From NCBI GenBank assembly GCA_900550415.1, contig URSO01000004.1, forward strand, positions 1 through 53,104: a DNA stretch of 53,104 bases, given 5' to 3'. Position 1 is the first letter of the stretch. Every line of letters starts with the position of its first letter. The notes below the pieces were generated by a model. The model did not search any database. It was not told the origin of the DNA and saw only the letters and a list, made by a program, of their open reading frames with translations. The position numbers and the translations under genes are program-made. The stretch is from an uncultured Collinsella sp. GTDB lineage: Bacteria; Actinomycetota; Coriobacteriia; Coriobacteriales; Coriobacteriaceae. Positions 39,703-48,249 of this stretch are shown here, one piece after another.

Positions 39703-40743
39703 ATGAGAAGCCGACTTTCCATGGCATACGACGAATCGGGGCGCGCCGCGCGGTGTCGCGTCGTGACGGCGCTGCTCGCTGTTGCCCTCATCGTGCTCAT
39801 CGGGACCAACCTGTGCATCGGGAGCGTGCTCGTGCCCGCAGACCACATCCCCGGCATCCTTTCGGGCGGCGCGGCCAATTCCATGGAAAGCCAGGTCATC
39901 TGGGAGATTCGACTGCCGCGCGTACTTTCAGCCGTGCTTCTCGGCGGGGCACTTTCGCTCTCCGGGTTCCTGCTGCAGACGTTTTTCAACAACCCCATCG
40001 CCGACCCGTTCATCTTGGGCGTCTCCTCGGGCGCAAAGTTCGTCGTCGCGCTTACGATGATCGTACTTCTGGGCGCAAACCAGGCCATGTCCTCGCCGGC
40101 CATGGTGGCCGCAGCGTTTCTGGGCTCGCTTATCACCATCGGTTTCGTGCTCCTCATTGCACGGCGCATAAGTTCCATGGCCATGCTCATCGTGGCGGGC
40201 GTCATGGTGGGATACATCTGCTCGGCGGCGACGAACTTCCTCATCGCCTTCGCCGACGACCAGTCCATCGTGAACCTGCACAACTGGTCTTTGGGTAGCT
40301 TCTCGGGTTCGAGCTGGGACGACGTCGCGGTCATCACGGTCGTGGTGATCACCGTAAGCGCATGCGTATTCGCGATATCGAAGCCCCTTTCCGCCTTCCA
40401 GCTGGGAGAAGCCTACGCGAAAAGCGTCGGCGTGAACGTCGCACGCTTCCGCGTGGCGCTCGTCCTTCTAGCGAGCATGCTCTCCGCCTGCGTGACCGCG
40501 TTCGCTGGTCCGGTGTCGTTCGTAGGCATTGCGGTTCCGCATCTCGTGAAGTCGGTGCTAAAGTCGTCGAAGCCCATCCGCGTGATTCCTGCGTGCTTCT
40601 TGGGAGGCGCCATCTTCTGCGCGGGCTGCGATTTGATCGCGCGCACACTGTTCTCTCCTGTCGAACTTTCCATCAGCGCTGTCACCGCCATCTTCGGCGC
40701 GCCGGTGGTTATCGCGCTCATGTTGAAGAAGCGGGTGAGGTAG
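39703..40743 (+). CDS. btuC: ABC transporter permease, FecCD/BtuC family
   Basis: 346 aa with about ten hydrophobic helices. The N-terminal helix is followed by IRLPRVLSAVLLGGALSLSGFLLQTFFNNPIADPFILGVSSGA, the diagnostic FecCD/BtuC segment. GEAYAKSVGVNVARFR is the coupling region contacting the ATPase, and GPVSFVGIAVPHLVK is also conserved. Start four bases after the binding protein, stop abutting the ATPase start (TAGATG). By context it imports a corrinoid or a related tetrapyrrole or cobalt chelate. Confidence 0.88.
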   Translation: MRSRLSMAYDESGRAARCRVVTALLAVALIVLIGTNLCIGSVLVPADHIPGILSGGAANSMESQVIWEIRLPRVLSAVLLGGALSLSGFLLQTFFNNPIADPFILGVSSGAKFVVALTMIVLLGANQAMSSPAMVAAAFLGSLITIGFVLLIARRISSMAMLIVAGVMVGYICSAATNFLIAFADDQSIVNLHNWSLGSFSGSSWDDVAVITVVVITVSACVFAISKPLSAFQLGEAYAKSVGVNVARFRVALVLLASMLSACVTAFAGPVSFVGIAVPHLVKSVLKSSKPIRVIPACFLGGAIFCAGCDLIARTLFSPVELSISAVTAIFGAPVVIALMLKKRVR

Positions 40744-42060
40744 ATGGGGGAATTCGCGCCGCGGCCCAAAACGCTCGGAGGGGACATTCCATGCTTAGAC
40801 AGTCCTGAGCTCGCACGAAAGCGCCAGAAGGCACTTTCGGCTCGTGCGGAACTGCGCGAGGAACGCCTCCTCCGAGCGGAGCCGAACCTCGAAACTCCGG
40901 TCGAAACGCAGGCTGACGGAGCGCCGCTTTTCCGCATAAGCGACCTGTCGGCGGGCTACGACAAGAAGGTCGTAGTCGAAGGCGTCGATCTGGAGGTTCG
41001 CCCGGGCGATGTCGTGGCGCTCATCGGGCCGAACGGCTCGGGCAAGTCGACCATCTTGAAAACCATCACACGCCATCTGGCACCGCTTGCCGGCGCGGTC
41101 GAGCTCGACGGGCGGGAGATTTCCCGATGGAAGACGGCGGAGTTCGCAAGGAACCTTGCCGTTATGCTGACAGATCGCCCCCGGACCGAGCTCCTCACCT
41201 GCCGCGATATCGTAGAGGCGGGAAGACATCCCTACACCGGGCGAATGGGCGCACTCTCGCCTAACGACCATAGTCGGGTCGACGAGGCCATGAAAACCGC
41301 ACATATGGAAGAGCTCGCCGAGTGCGACTTCATGCAGATAAGCGACGGGCAACGCCAGCGCGTCATGCTCGCACGCGCCATCGCACAGGATCCGCGTGTG
41401 CTCGTGCTCGACGAGCCCACGTCGTATCTCGATATCCGCTACCAGATCGACCTGCTGCGAATACTTCGCCACCTTGCGAAATCGCGGAATGTGGCTGTCA
41501 TCATGTCCATCCACGAACTCGAGCTCGCGCAGAAAAGCGCCGACAAGGTGATTTGCGTGAAGGACGGCCGGGTCTTCCGCGCCGGCGCACCCGAGGACAT
41601 ATTCACGCGCGAGACGATTGGCGAGCTCTACGGCCTTCAACATGGCACCTTCAACGAGCGCTTCGGCAGCGTGGAAATTGGACGCCCGCACGGCGATGCG
41701 CACACGTTCGTCATCGCCGGCGCAGGTACGGGGTCGGCTGTGTTTCGCCAACTCATCCGGCAGGGCAAGGCGTTCTACGCGGGCGTTCTGCACGAAGGGG
41801 ACATCGACTGCGAGCTTGCGCGCGACCTAGCGGCGGAATGCGTGGCCGAGCGCGCCTTCGAGCCGATCGGGGATAAAACCATAGCCCGCGCCAAAGAGCT
41901 CCTCGTCCACTGCGCGCGTCTTATCGTGTGCCCCGCCGCCTTCGGCACCATAAACGCCCGCAACGTAGAGCTCGTCGAGTTCGCACGATCGCATGGTATC
42001 GAGGTCATGCAAGCGTGCGAAGGCGCATCGGAGGATTCCCAATTGGAGTGGGAAGGATAA
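40744..42060 (+). CDS. btuD: ABC transporter ATPase (BtuD/FecE type) with extra C-terminal domain
   Basis: 438 aa, far longer than the usual ~260. A ~65-residue charged leader precedes the ATPase domain: Walker A GPNGSGKST, signature ISDGQRQRVMLARAIA (Asp replacing the second Gly position of LSGGQ, as in other FecE-like proteins), Walker B VLVLDEPTSYLD and H-loop SIHE. From about residue 315 a further ~115-residue domain begins (THTFVIAGAGTG-like HTFVIAGAGTGSAVFRQLIRQG ... FYAGVLHEGDID ... KTIARAKELL ... GTINARNVELVEFARSHGI) that looks Rossmann-like and may sense a ligand. Last gene of the riboswitch operon. Confidence 0.86.
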   Translation: MGEFAPRPKTLGGDIPCLDSPELARKRQKALSARAELREERLLRAEPNLETPVETQADGAPLFRISDLSAGYDKKVVVEGVDLEVRPGDVVALIGPNGSGKSTILKTITRHLAPLAGAVELDGREISRWKTAEFARNLAVMLTDRPRTELLTCRDIVEAGRHPYTGRMGALSPNDHSRVDEAMKTAHMEELAECDFMQISDGQRQRVMLARAIAQDPRVLVLDEPTSYLDIRYQIDLLRILRHLAKSRNVAVIMSIHELELAQKSADKVICVKDGRVFRAGAPEDIFTRETIGELYGLQHGTFNERFGSVEIGRPHGDAHTFVIAGAGTGSAVFRQLIRQGKAFYAGVLHEGDIDCELARDLAAECVAERAFEPIGDKTIARAKELLVHCARLIVCPAAFGTINARNVELVEFARSHGIEVMQACEGASEDSQLEWEG

Positions 42061-42061
42061 A

Positions 42062-42169
42062 CTGGACTTTCTTTTAAGGATCCTCAGGCTACAGCTCCTA
42101 CGCGGCGAGGTCTACAAGGCGCCGGAGAACTTCATGAACAGGAATTTCCACGCCGACGAGCCCAATTAG
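42062..42169 (+). pseudogene. Remnant of an IS3-family transposase (OrfB fragment)
   Basis: A short frame ending in TAG at 42167-42169 reads ...LLRGEVYKAPENFMNRNFHADEPN. It matches the stretch just before the DDE integrase core of IS3/IS150-type OrfB proteins (pattern xAPNLLxRxFxAxxPNxxWVTDIT), but the WVTDIT core is missing because the frame stops. It starts directly after btuD and ends two bases before the tetR stop, at the right edge of the B12 region. The match is from memory of the family pattern. Confidence 0.5.
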
Positions 42170-42171
42170 GC

Positions 42172-42783
42172 CTAATCCAAGCGAGATTCCAGACTCGACA
42201 GGCCATTGAGAGTCAGGTCGTTGGCGACCTCAGAGACGCGCTCAATAGGAACCGAGCCGTCAGACAGCGCCCACGTGCGATAGATACCGATAATGCCTGA
42301 CAGCAAAAACGCCAGATAGTAGTCGAACATCTCATCCTTAAGGCCTTGGGGCAGCAGATTGCGCTCGGCAATCTCGTGCTCGAGAGGTGCACGAAGACGA
42401 GCCATAAAATCATCGAGCGGAATGTTCTCGATCAGCTGACGATTGAGCACCAGGTTGTTGCATAACGCCTCGTTAACGGTTTTAAAGAAGGTCGCCGCCG
42501 CTCCCAGGGCGCGCTCGTTGGTGTCACCGTCCATTGAAGCAAGCGTTTTCTCGACCGAGTCGACAATCATCTCCACCACATCGACGGCAATGGCATCGAG
42601 CAGGCCGTCGACCGTACCAAAGTGAACGTAAAAGGTCTTGCGGTCGACATTGGCCTCGCGCGCGATGGCACTCACCGTAATGTCTGCCAGCGGCTTTTCC
42701 ATGAGCAGGCGCTCGAAAGCGGAAAGGATGGCATTGCGGCTGCGAACGATGCGGCGATCAATACGCGGTTTGCTGGTGGCCAT
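42172..42783 (-). CDS. TetR/AcrR family transcriptional regulator
   Basis: 203 aa. N-terminal helix-turn-helix RNAILSAFERLLMEKPLADITVSAIAREANVDRKTFYVHFGTVDGLLDAI is a typical TetR DNA-binding domain. The C-terminal ~130 residues are an all-helical ligand/dimer domain (FYYLAFLLSGIIGIYRTW-like) of the TetR_C_33 or DhaS-type. The ATG at 42783 has GAAGGG eight bases upstream; an ATG nine codons earlier lacks one. The target is unknown: the gene upstream on the same strand is a flippase-like protein, and the B12 operon ends just downstream. No obvious operator was found in the 42784-42899 gap. Confidence 0.9.
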   Translation of the reverse strand: MATSKPRIDRRIVRSRNAILSAFERLLMEKPLADITVSAIAREANVDRKTFYVHFGTVDGLLDAIAVDVVEMIVDSVEKTLASMDGDTNERALGAAATFFKTVNEALCNNLVLNRQLIENIPLDDFMARLRAPLEHEIAERNLLPQGLKDEMFDYYLAFLLSGIIGIYRTWALSDGSVPIERVSEVANDLTLNGLSSLESRLD

Positions 42784-42899
42784 GGGCGTGTCCCTTCGAT
42801 ATGCGGGCATTCATCAACAGATGAGAGATAATCTACGTAAGAGGATTATCCCCCATCCGGCACAAAAAAGCCCGGCAATATGAAGAACGCACGACTGCC

Positions 42900-44207
42900 C
42901 TACTGCGACTTAGGGTGCTTCTTCTTATTGAGTGCCGACGGAGATACGCGAATACCGTCGCCTGTCTGGCGCACATAGGCTTTATGAGCCGGCTTAGCGA
43001 TCCCAGAAGCCTTCTGAGCGTGCTTCTTGGGATCAACGGTAACAGCATTCGTGGGGTGCGGCTTAGTGGGCGCAGAGGGCGTCTGAGGCGTGCGGCCGAG
43101 TTTGCGCATCACGCGATCCCAGCGCGCATGGATGCTCTCGTTGTGGGCGCTCTTAAGGCCCAACAGGGGCGCAGCCAAAATGGTCGGCGCAATAAACGTA
43201 ATGAGGCGCCACAGCAGATAGCCGGCGGTCGAAGCCGACCCAAAGAAATGACCCAAGAACAATGCAAAGCCGCCCTCAGCGCCACCAGTTCCACCGGGCA
43301 AGGGGACCGCAGAGCTCAACAGCTGGACAAAGGCGCTCGCGGCCATGACCGAGAAAAAGTCGACCTCGTGGTGGCCAAAGGCAAGCATCAGGAAATACGG
43401 CACGAGGTAGAAAAACGCGAGCTGCATCATGGTGATGACCACCGTGAGCAGCATGGACGAAAAGTGGCCGGCTGAAAGCTTGAACTTCTCGGAGAAAGAG
43501 TAGATTTCGCCGTCGACAAACGTACGCCAGCCCTCAATCTTGGTGGCCGAGACGCCCATTCGCTCGAGCCAATTGATAATGCAGTGCGCGACGCGCGTGA
43601 CGGTCTTAGGCATGAGCGCGACGGCAAAGATGCCAAGCAGAATGCAGCAGTGACCGCCAAAGCTAAAGACGCACAGCAGCGTCATGTCACCATAGCGCTC
43701 GGCGAAAAACGGCATTCGGGCAAGCAGCAGAATGGCGCCCCAGGCAACGAGGCCAAACTGATACACGATAAAGCGCGTGAACTGCGTGGCACCGGCCTCG
43801 CCGACATTTTGGCCTGCCTTGGTCAGGCGGTAAATCTGGGCGGGCGTAGAGCCCATCATCATGGGCGTCAGGTTGCCAAAGAAGATACCGCTCGCCTCGA
43901 CCGAGATCAGGTCGCGAATGCCGACGGGCGAATAAGGGTCGAGCCAAACGGCGATCGCATAGGCCACAATGCCAAAGAACAGATACATGAACATGCAAAG
44001 ACACGCGATAACGAGCCATGGCGCCTGGACGCTCGACATAGCGGCCCAGAACTGCCCCATCTGCCCGGTTACCACCAGATAGACGATATAACCCACCAGC
44101 ACGACGCCGATAAAGATGGCGCCGCGGCGTGCGCTCTTATTGTCATCTCCGCCCGAGGCCTCAACCTCGACCTGGGGCTTAGACGTATGCTGAGAGGACT
44201 CCGTCAT
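42900..44207 (-). CDS. Lysylphosphatidylglycerol-synthase-like flippase membrane protein (YbhN/UPF0104)
   Basis: 435 aa with eight or so transmembrane helices, from AIFIGVVLVGYIVYLVVTG to the IAPTILAAPLLGL region. Conserved family segments include SVEASGIFFGNLTPMMMGSTPAQIYRL, TRFIVYQFG and SSAVPLPGGTGGAEGGFALFLGHF (the PxPGGxGxxE motif). A ~90-residue basic Pro/Lys-rich cytosolic tail follows. AAGGAG lies four bases before the chosen ATG. The family is related to the MprF flippase domain; the lipid moved is not known. It is monocistronic or cotranscribed with tetR downstream. Confidence 0.88.
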   Translation of the reverse strand: MTESSQHTSKPQVEVEASGGDDNKSARRGAIFIGVVLVGYIVYLVVTGQMGQFWAAMSSVQAPWLVIACLCMFMYLFFGIVAYAIAVWLDPYSPVGIRDLISVEASGIFFGNLTPMMMGSTPAQIYRLTKAGQNVGEAGATQFTRFIVYQFGLVAWGAILLLARMPFFAERYGDMTLLCVFSFGGHCCILLGIFAVALMPKTVTRVAHCIINWLERMGVSATKIEGWRTFVDGEIYSFSEKFKLSAGHFSSMLLTVVITMMQLAFFYLVPYFLMLAFGHHEVDFFSVMAASAFVQLLSSAVPLPGGTGGAEGGFALFLGHFFGSASTAGYLLWRLITFIAPTILAAPLLGLKSAHNESIHARWDRVMRKLGRTPQTPSAPTKPHPTNAVTVDPKKHAQKASGIAKPAHKAYVRQTGDGIRVSPSALNKKKHPKSQ

Positions 44208-44310
44208 GAGACTCCTTCTAACAGTCAAAATATCTTGGTTATTGTACCCGTAAGGGCCATAGGCAGAACGCAAAGCTCTGGTTCAAACGGGAATTGCAGA
44301 CGGTTGTTTG

Positions 44311-44347
44311 AAAATAAAAAACCCGGCCTTCCATGGGAAGACCGGGT
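44311..44347 (-). terminator. Intrinsic terminator after tRNA-Glu
   Basis: On the minus strand ACCCGGTCTTCC / GGAAGGCCGGGT (one mismatch) is followed by TTTTTATTTTC, 11 bases past the CCA end. Confidence 0.85.
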
Positions 44348-44357
44348 ATCAGATGCG

Positions 44358-44434
44358 TGGTAGCCCGTACCAGATTCGAACTGGTGATCTCCGCCTTGAG
44401 AGGGCGGCGTCCTAAACCGCTAGACGAACGGGCC
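44358..44434 (-). tRNA. tRNA-Glu (anticodon CTC)
   Basis: A 77 nt cloverleaf on the minus strand. The acceptor GGCCCGT pairs with ACGGGCT (one G-U pair) and the encoded CCA follows. The D arm contains AGCGGTTTAGGAC. The anticodon stem CCGCC / GGCGG encloses CTCTCAA, giving anticodon CTC for GAG codons. The T arm is ACCAG-TTCGAAT-CTGGT. A terminator follows directly. Confidence 0.96.
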
Positions 44435-44562
44435 ACATGACATCTGCACTGCCGTGCTGCGAGGACATATATTACGGGACAAAAAACATCAGCGCAAGAA
44501 GAAATTCCAAATTGCCGAAAAAATTGTCGGCAGGTTATGGAACGCGCAGGTAAACTGGGTAG

Positions 44563-45957
44563 CTAATTCAAGTTGAGATGGACCAAAAGAGCTTCGCGCT
44601 CGTTGGAAATGTTGTCTTCGATCACGGCGTCGAGGGCGGAGTTGAGTAGCTGGCCTAGCTCGGGCCCCGGCTTCACACCGGCGCGGATCAGGTCGCCGCC
44701 GTTAATGGCGAGCATCTTGAGCGTATAGGGCTCCCCCGCCTTCAGCAGCTCGTGCGCCATCGCGCGCATCTCCTCAATCGTCTCGACGTAATAGAAGCAC
44801 GACGGGGCCTTACCAAGTGTGTCAGCACGCTTAAGATCCATGAGCTCGTCCATCAGACGCGGCGTGTCGACGCCCTCGCCCGAAAGCGCGCGCATCATAT
44901 TGAGCAGGCAGGAGCGCTCGGGGCGCAGCGGCTTGTCATGGTATTTGATGAGCAGGCACACATCGCGCACCAAATCGTGCGAGAGCGCCAGGCGATCCAT
45001 AATGACGCGCGCCTTCTTGGCGCCGAGCTCGGGATGACCGTAGAAGTGGCCGCTGCCGGCGTGATCGACCGTAAAGCAATCGGGCTTGGAGACGTCATGC
45101 AAAAACGCTGCCCACATTAAGCTCGGCGAAGGCGCCACGCCATCGCACAGCGCCAGCTCCCCTGCCACCGTCAGCACGCGGGCGATATGTTCGTAGACGT
45201 TAAACGCATGATAGACACTGCGCTGGTCAAACCCACGAGCCGGCGCAAGCTCGGGCACGGCGGCGCAGATGAGCTCGGGGTAGCGCAGCATCGCGTCTCC
45301 CCCGTGGCCGGTCGATAGAATGCCCTCGAGCTCAATACCCACGCGCTCGCGCGCCACGGCATCGAGCAGCGGCGCGCACTCGGCAAGGGCACGCTTGGTC
45401 TCGGGCTCAATCACAAAGTCCAGGCGGCAGGCAAAACGCACCGCACGCAACATGCGCAGGGCATCCTCGTTCAAGCGGCGCTTGGGATCTCCGACGGCAC
45501 GAATCAGCTTGCGGTCTAGGTCGCCCTGGCCATCGTAGCGGTCGACAAGGCCGCGCTCGGGATGCCACGCCATGGCATTGACGGTAAAGTCGCGGCGCGC
45601 CAGATCGTCCTCAAGCGAAGCGGCGCGCTCCACACTCTGAGGATGACGACCGTCGGTATAGAAGCCGTCCAGGCGATAGGTGGTGACCTCAATGCGCTCG
45701 CCATCGCAAATAGCCGTAATGCCGCCAAATTTAATGCCCGACTCAACTACCGCAATGCCGGCGGCCTCGAGTGCCGCCTTGGACTCCAGCCACAGGCCGC
45801 TGCAGCACATGTCGACATCGTGGCTGGGGCATCCCATCAGCGCATCACGTACCCAACCACCCACGTACCAAGCCTCAAGACCTGCTGCCTCAAGCGCACG
45901 CAGGACACGGATAGAGGCATCGGTCGGCTGCGTACCGTTGAGCGAAACATTGCACAT
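44563..45957 (-). CDS. cca: CCA tRNA nucleotidyltransferase
   Basis: Adds or repairs the CCA end of tRNAs. Class II nucleotidyltransferase: YVGGWVRDALMGCPSHDVDM carries the GGxVRD and DxD metal motifs, followed by RRDFTVNAMA, the YDGQGDL loop and the RNEDALRMLRAVRFACRL nucleotide-selection helix. The second half has an HD domain (WAAFLHDVSKP, YGHPELGAKKA). 464 aa, normal for bacterial HD-containing enzymes. AGGAGG lies eight bases before the ATG. It lies near a tRNA that already encodes CCA, so here it probably acts in repair. Confidence 0.95.
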   Translation of the reverse strand: MCNVSLNGTQPTDASIRVLRALEAAGLEAWYVGGWVRDALMGCPSHDVDMCCSGLWLESKAALEAAGIAVVESGIKFGGITAICDGERIEVTTYRLDGFYTDGRHPQSVERAASLEDDLARRDFTVNAMAWHPERGLVDRYDGQGDLDRKLIRAVGDPKRRLNEDALRMLRAVRFACRLDFVIEPETKRALAECAPLLDAVARERVGIELEGILSTGHGGDAMLRYPELICAAVPELAPARGFDQRSVYHAFNVYEHIARVLTVAGELALCDGVAPSPSLMWAAFLHDVSKPDCFTVDHAGSGHFYGHPELGAKKARVIMDRLALSHDLVRDVCLLIKYHDKPLRPERSCLLNMMRALSGEGVDTPRLMDELMDLKRADTLGKAPSCFYYVETIEEMRAMAHELLKAGEPYTLKMLAINGGDLIRAGVKPGPELGQLLNSALDAVIEDNISNEREALLVHLNLN

Positions 45958-46050
45958 GCCTATGGCCTCCTGCGACTATCAAATTGGCTATCGATTGCGT
46001 CTGCAAGAAGTCTAGCAAGAAACAGCCTCCACTGCACACGCAAGTCCGAT

Positions 46051-46088
46051 AAACAAAAACGCATCCGTCCTGGTCTAAGACGGATGCG
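46051..46088 (-). terminator. Intrinsic terminator of the first fruK-type gene
   Basis: CGCATCCGTC / GACGGATGCG, a 10 bp perfect stem, followed on the minus strand by TTTTTGTTT. Confidence 0.9.
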
Positions 46089-46121
46089 AAATAATTGAAC
46101 TATTCAGGCAAGGTGCCGGAA

Positions 46122-47054
46122 CTAGCAAACCTGACGGATTGCAATACCCTTCTGATACTCATCGACCTTGGCGAAGTCGCCCAGACCGGGGCACTCGACC
46201 ACGTTAGCGCCGGTGGCCATCGAGAGACGCAGGGCGTCCTCGACGCGCTCCGGGGCGTCGTGCCACACGGACAGGAAGGCGGCCAGCGAAGAATCGCCGG
46301 CGCACACCGTCGACAGCAGCTTAACCTCAAAAGTACGGTTGGCAAACCAGATGTGCTCGCCGTTGGAGAAGTACGCACCGGCGCCGCCGAGCGTCAGCAG
46401 CACGTTCTTAGCGCCCTTGGCGTGCAGCTCGGCCATGGCACCCTTGACGGACTCATCGTCGCCGCCGCTTACCTTAATGCCAAAGATATCGAGCAGCTCG
46501 TCGTCATTGGGCTTAATCAGCAGCGGCTCCATGGCAATGAGGTCTGCCAGCTGATGGCTCGAGATATCGAGCACGAACTCGGCCCCCTTGGCCTTGACGC
46601 GGCGCAGGACCTCGGCCAGGAAGCCCTCGGAAGTGTTGGGAGGCAGCGAGCCGCTGATGACCAGGCAGGTCATGTCATCGAGCGAATCGATGAGCTCAAA
46701 CATCTCCCGCTCGTTGGCCTCGTTGATGGCGGCACCGGCGTTGACCATGTTGTACTCGGTGTCGGAGCCGGCGTTGAGGAACACATTGACGCGCGTGATG
46801 CCGTCGGTCCACACGGGCTTGACGGGCACGCCCAGGGCCTCGGCGCCCTTAACGATAAACTCGCCCGAGAAACCGGCGAAAAAGCCCAGGATCGTGGTGT
46901 CGACGCCGTAGTGGTCGAGCGTAAACGAGACGTTGAGGCCCTTGCCGTTGGGCGTGTAGACGGCGTTGCGGGTACGCGTGACGGTGTTGGCAGCAAGACC
47001 GTCGCAGGTGATGTTGTAGTCAATGGCGGGATTTGCAGTGAGCGTGTAAATCAT
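46122..47054 (-). CDS. fruK: 1-phosphofructokinase (pfkB family), copy 1
   Basis: Phosphorylates fructose-1-phosphate made by the fructose PTS to fructose-1,6-bisphosphate. PfkB-family features are MIYTLTANPAIDY, YTPNGKGLNVSF, TDGITRVNVF, LVISGSLPPNTS and the catalytic STVCAGDSSLAAF, where the Asp is the base. 310 aa. AAAGGA before the ATG at 47054 overrides a GTG five codons upstream. It is the distal gene of the minus-strand fru/pts set, downstream of its paralogue at 47.2-48.2 kb with a terminator between. Tagatose-6-phosphate kinase is a close alternative. Confidence 0.88.
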   Translation of the reverse strand: MIYTLTANPAIDYNITCDGLAANTVTRTRNAVYTPNGKGLNVSFTLDHYGVDTTILGFFAGFSGEFIVKGAEALGVPVKPVWTDGITRVNVFLNAGSDTEYNMVNAGAAINEANEREMFELIDSLDDMTCLVISGSLPPNTSEGFLAEVLRRVKAKGAEFVLDISSHQLADLIAMEPLLIKPNDDELLDIFGIKVSGGDDESVKGAMAELHAKGAKNVLLTLGGAGAYFSNGEHIWFANRTFEVKLLSTVCAGDSSLAAFLSVWHDAPERVEDALRLSMATGANVVECPGLGDFAKVDEYQKGIAIRQVC

Positions 47055-47183
47055 GAATGTTCCTTTCACAAGGCAACGTGTTAATGAAAGTATATTCCAC
47101 GCATCGGTAAAAGGCTAGGACAACTCGGTGAACGGTGTGGAAGCGATGAAGTACGGAAGGACTCCTCTCCCCCGTGGCGGAAC

Positions 47184-47214
47184 AAAAAGGCGCCCCAGCC
47201 GAAACCGGGGCGCC
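47184..47214 (-). terminator. Intrinsic terminator between the two fruK-type genes
   Basis: GGCGCCCC / GGGGCGCC stem with a 10 nt loop, followed on the minus strand by TTTTTG. The upstream spacer to 47054 should hold the promoter of copy 1; none stands out. Confidence 0.88.
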
Positions 47215-47242
47215 GCATGCGCACGAATATGTCGCGTTTCGA

Positions 47243-48175
47243 TTACTGACGATCGAGCTTGCGGACAGCAACGCGCTTGCTGTACTCGTCAACGTGACCG
47301 AAGTCGCCGATGCCGACGGACTCAGCGACGTTGGCGCCGGTGGCCATAGCGAGCTTCATGGCCTCCTCGACGTTGTCGCGATCCCTGTACCACTTGTGCA
47401 GGAACGCAGCGAGGGTGCAGTCGCCGGCGCAGACGGAAGAGACCAGCTTGATGTTGAACTCACGCTTGGCGTACCAAATGTCCTCGCCGTTGGAGAAGTA
47501 GGCGTCGCCACGGCTACCACGGGTGAGCAGCACGTTCTGAACGCCCGCGTCGTGAGCCATCTTCATGGCAACGCGGACCTCGTCATCAGTGTCGACCGGC
47601 ACGCCGAAGATAGCCTTCATCTCGTGATGGTTCGGCTTAATGAGCAGCGGCTTCTTGTGAGCGAGCTCCTTGAGCTTGTCGGAGGACAGGTCCAGGACGA
47701 CATCGGCGCCACGGGCCTGAGCGTGCTCCATGACCTGAGCCAGGAAGTCGGGCGTAGCTTTGGGAGGCACGGAGCCAGAGACGATCAGGCACTCAAGATC
47801 GCCCGCGGTGTCCAGGATGTTGTAGAGCTCCTCCTGGTGCTGCGGCGTAATAGGAGCACCGGGGTTGAGGATGCCGTACTCGTGCTGGCCATCGTTGACG
47901 TAGGTGTTGATACGCGTGATGCCGTCGGTCCAGACCGGGCGGCACAGGCAACCCAGGTTCATGACCTCCTCGACGATAAACTTGCCCGTGAAGCCAGCGA
48001 AGAAGCCGAGCGCGACGGTGTCGACGCCCATCTTCTTAAAGGCGAAGGACACGTCGAGGCCCTTGCCGTTAGCCGTGTAGCTGGCCGAGCCGGTGCGGAC
48101 GTTCTCATCGGGCTCGAGCGGAGAGCTCGAAACCGTCATGTCGACAGCCGGGTTAGCGGTTAGCGTGTAGAACAT
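47243..48175 (-). CDS. fruK: 1-phosphofructokinase (pfkB family), copy 2
   Basis: 310 aa, clearly paralogous to the neighbouring kinase (MFYTLTANPAVDM, YTANGKGLDVSF, TDGITRINTY, LIVSGSVPPKAT, SSVCAGDCTLAAF, ATGANVAESVGIGDFGHVDEY) but well diverged. The catalytic Asp of CAGD is kept; the following Ser is replaced by Cys. AGGGGG lies eight bases before the ATG. It follows ptsI by 74 bases and is probably cotranscribed with it. The divergence of the pair suggests different substrates, for example fructose-1-P against tagatose-6-P. Confidence 0.86.
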   Translation of the reverse strand: MFYTLTANPAVDMTVSSSPLEPDENVRTGSASYTANGKGLDVSFAFKKMGVDTVALGFFAGFTGKFIVEEVMNLGCLCRPVWTDGITRINTYVNDGQHEYGILNPGAPITPQHQEELYNILDTAGDLECLIVSGSVPPKATPDFLAQVMEHAQARGADVVLDLSSDKLKELAHKKPLLIKPNHHEMKAIFGVPVDTDDEVRVAMKMAHDAGVQNVLLTRGSRGDAYFSNGEDIWYAKREFNIKLVSSVCAGDCTLAAFLHKWYRDRDNVEEAMKLAMATGANVAESVGIGDFGHVDEYSKRVAVRKLDRQ

Positions 48176-48249
48176 TTACAGTACCCCCTGTATATGTGAG
48201 GGCCGCGTGATTGGCCCATTCCAACCACGCGGTTACCTCTGATACCAAA

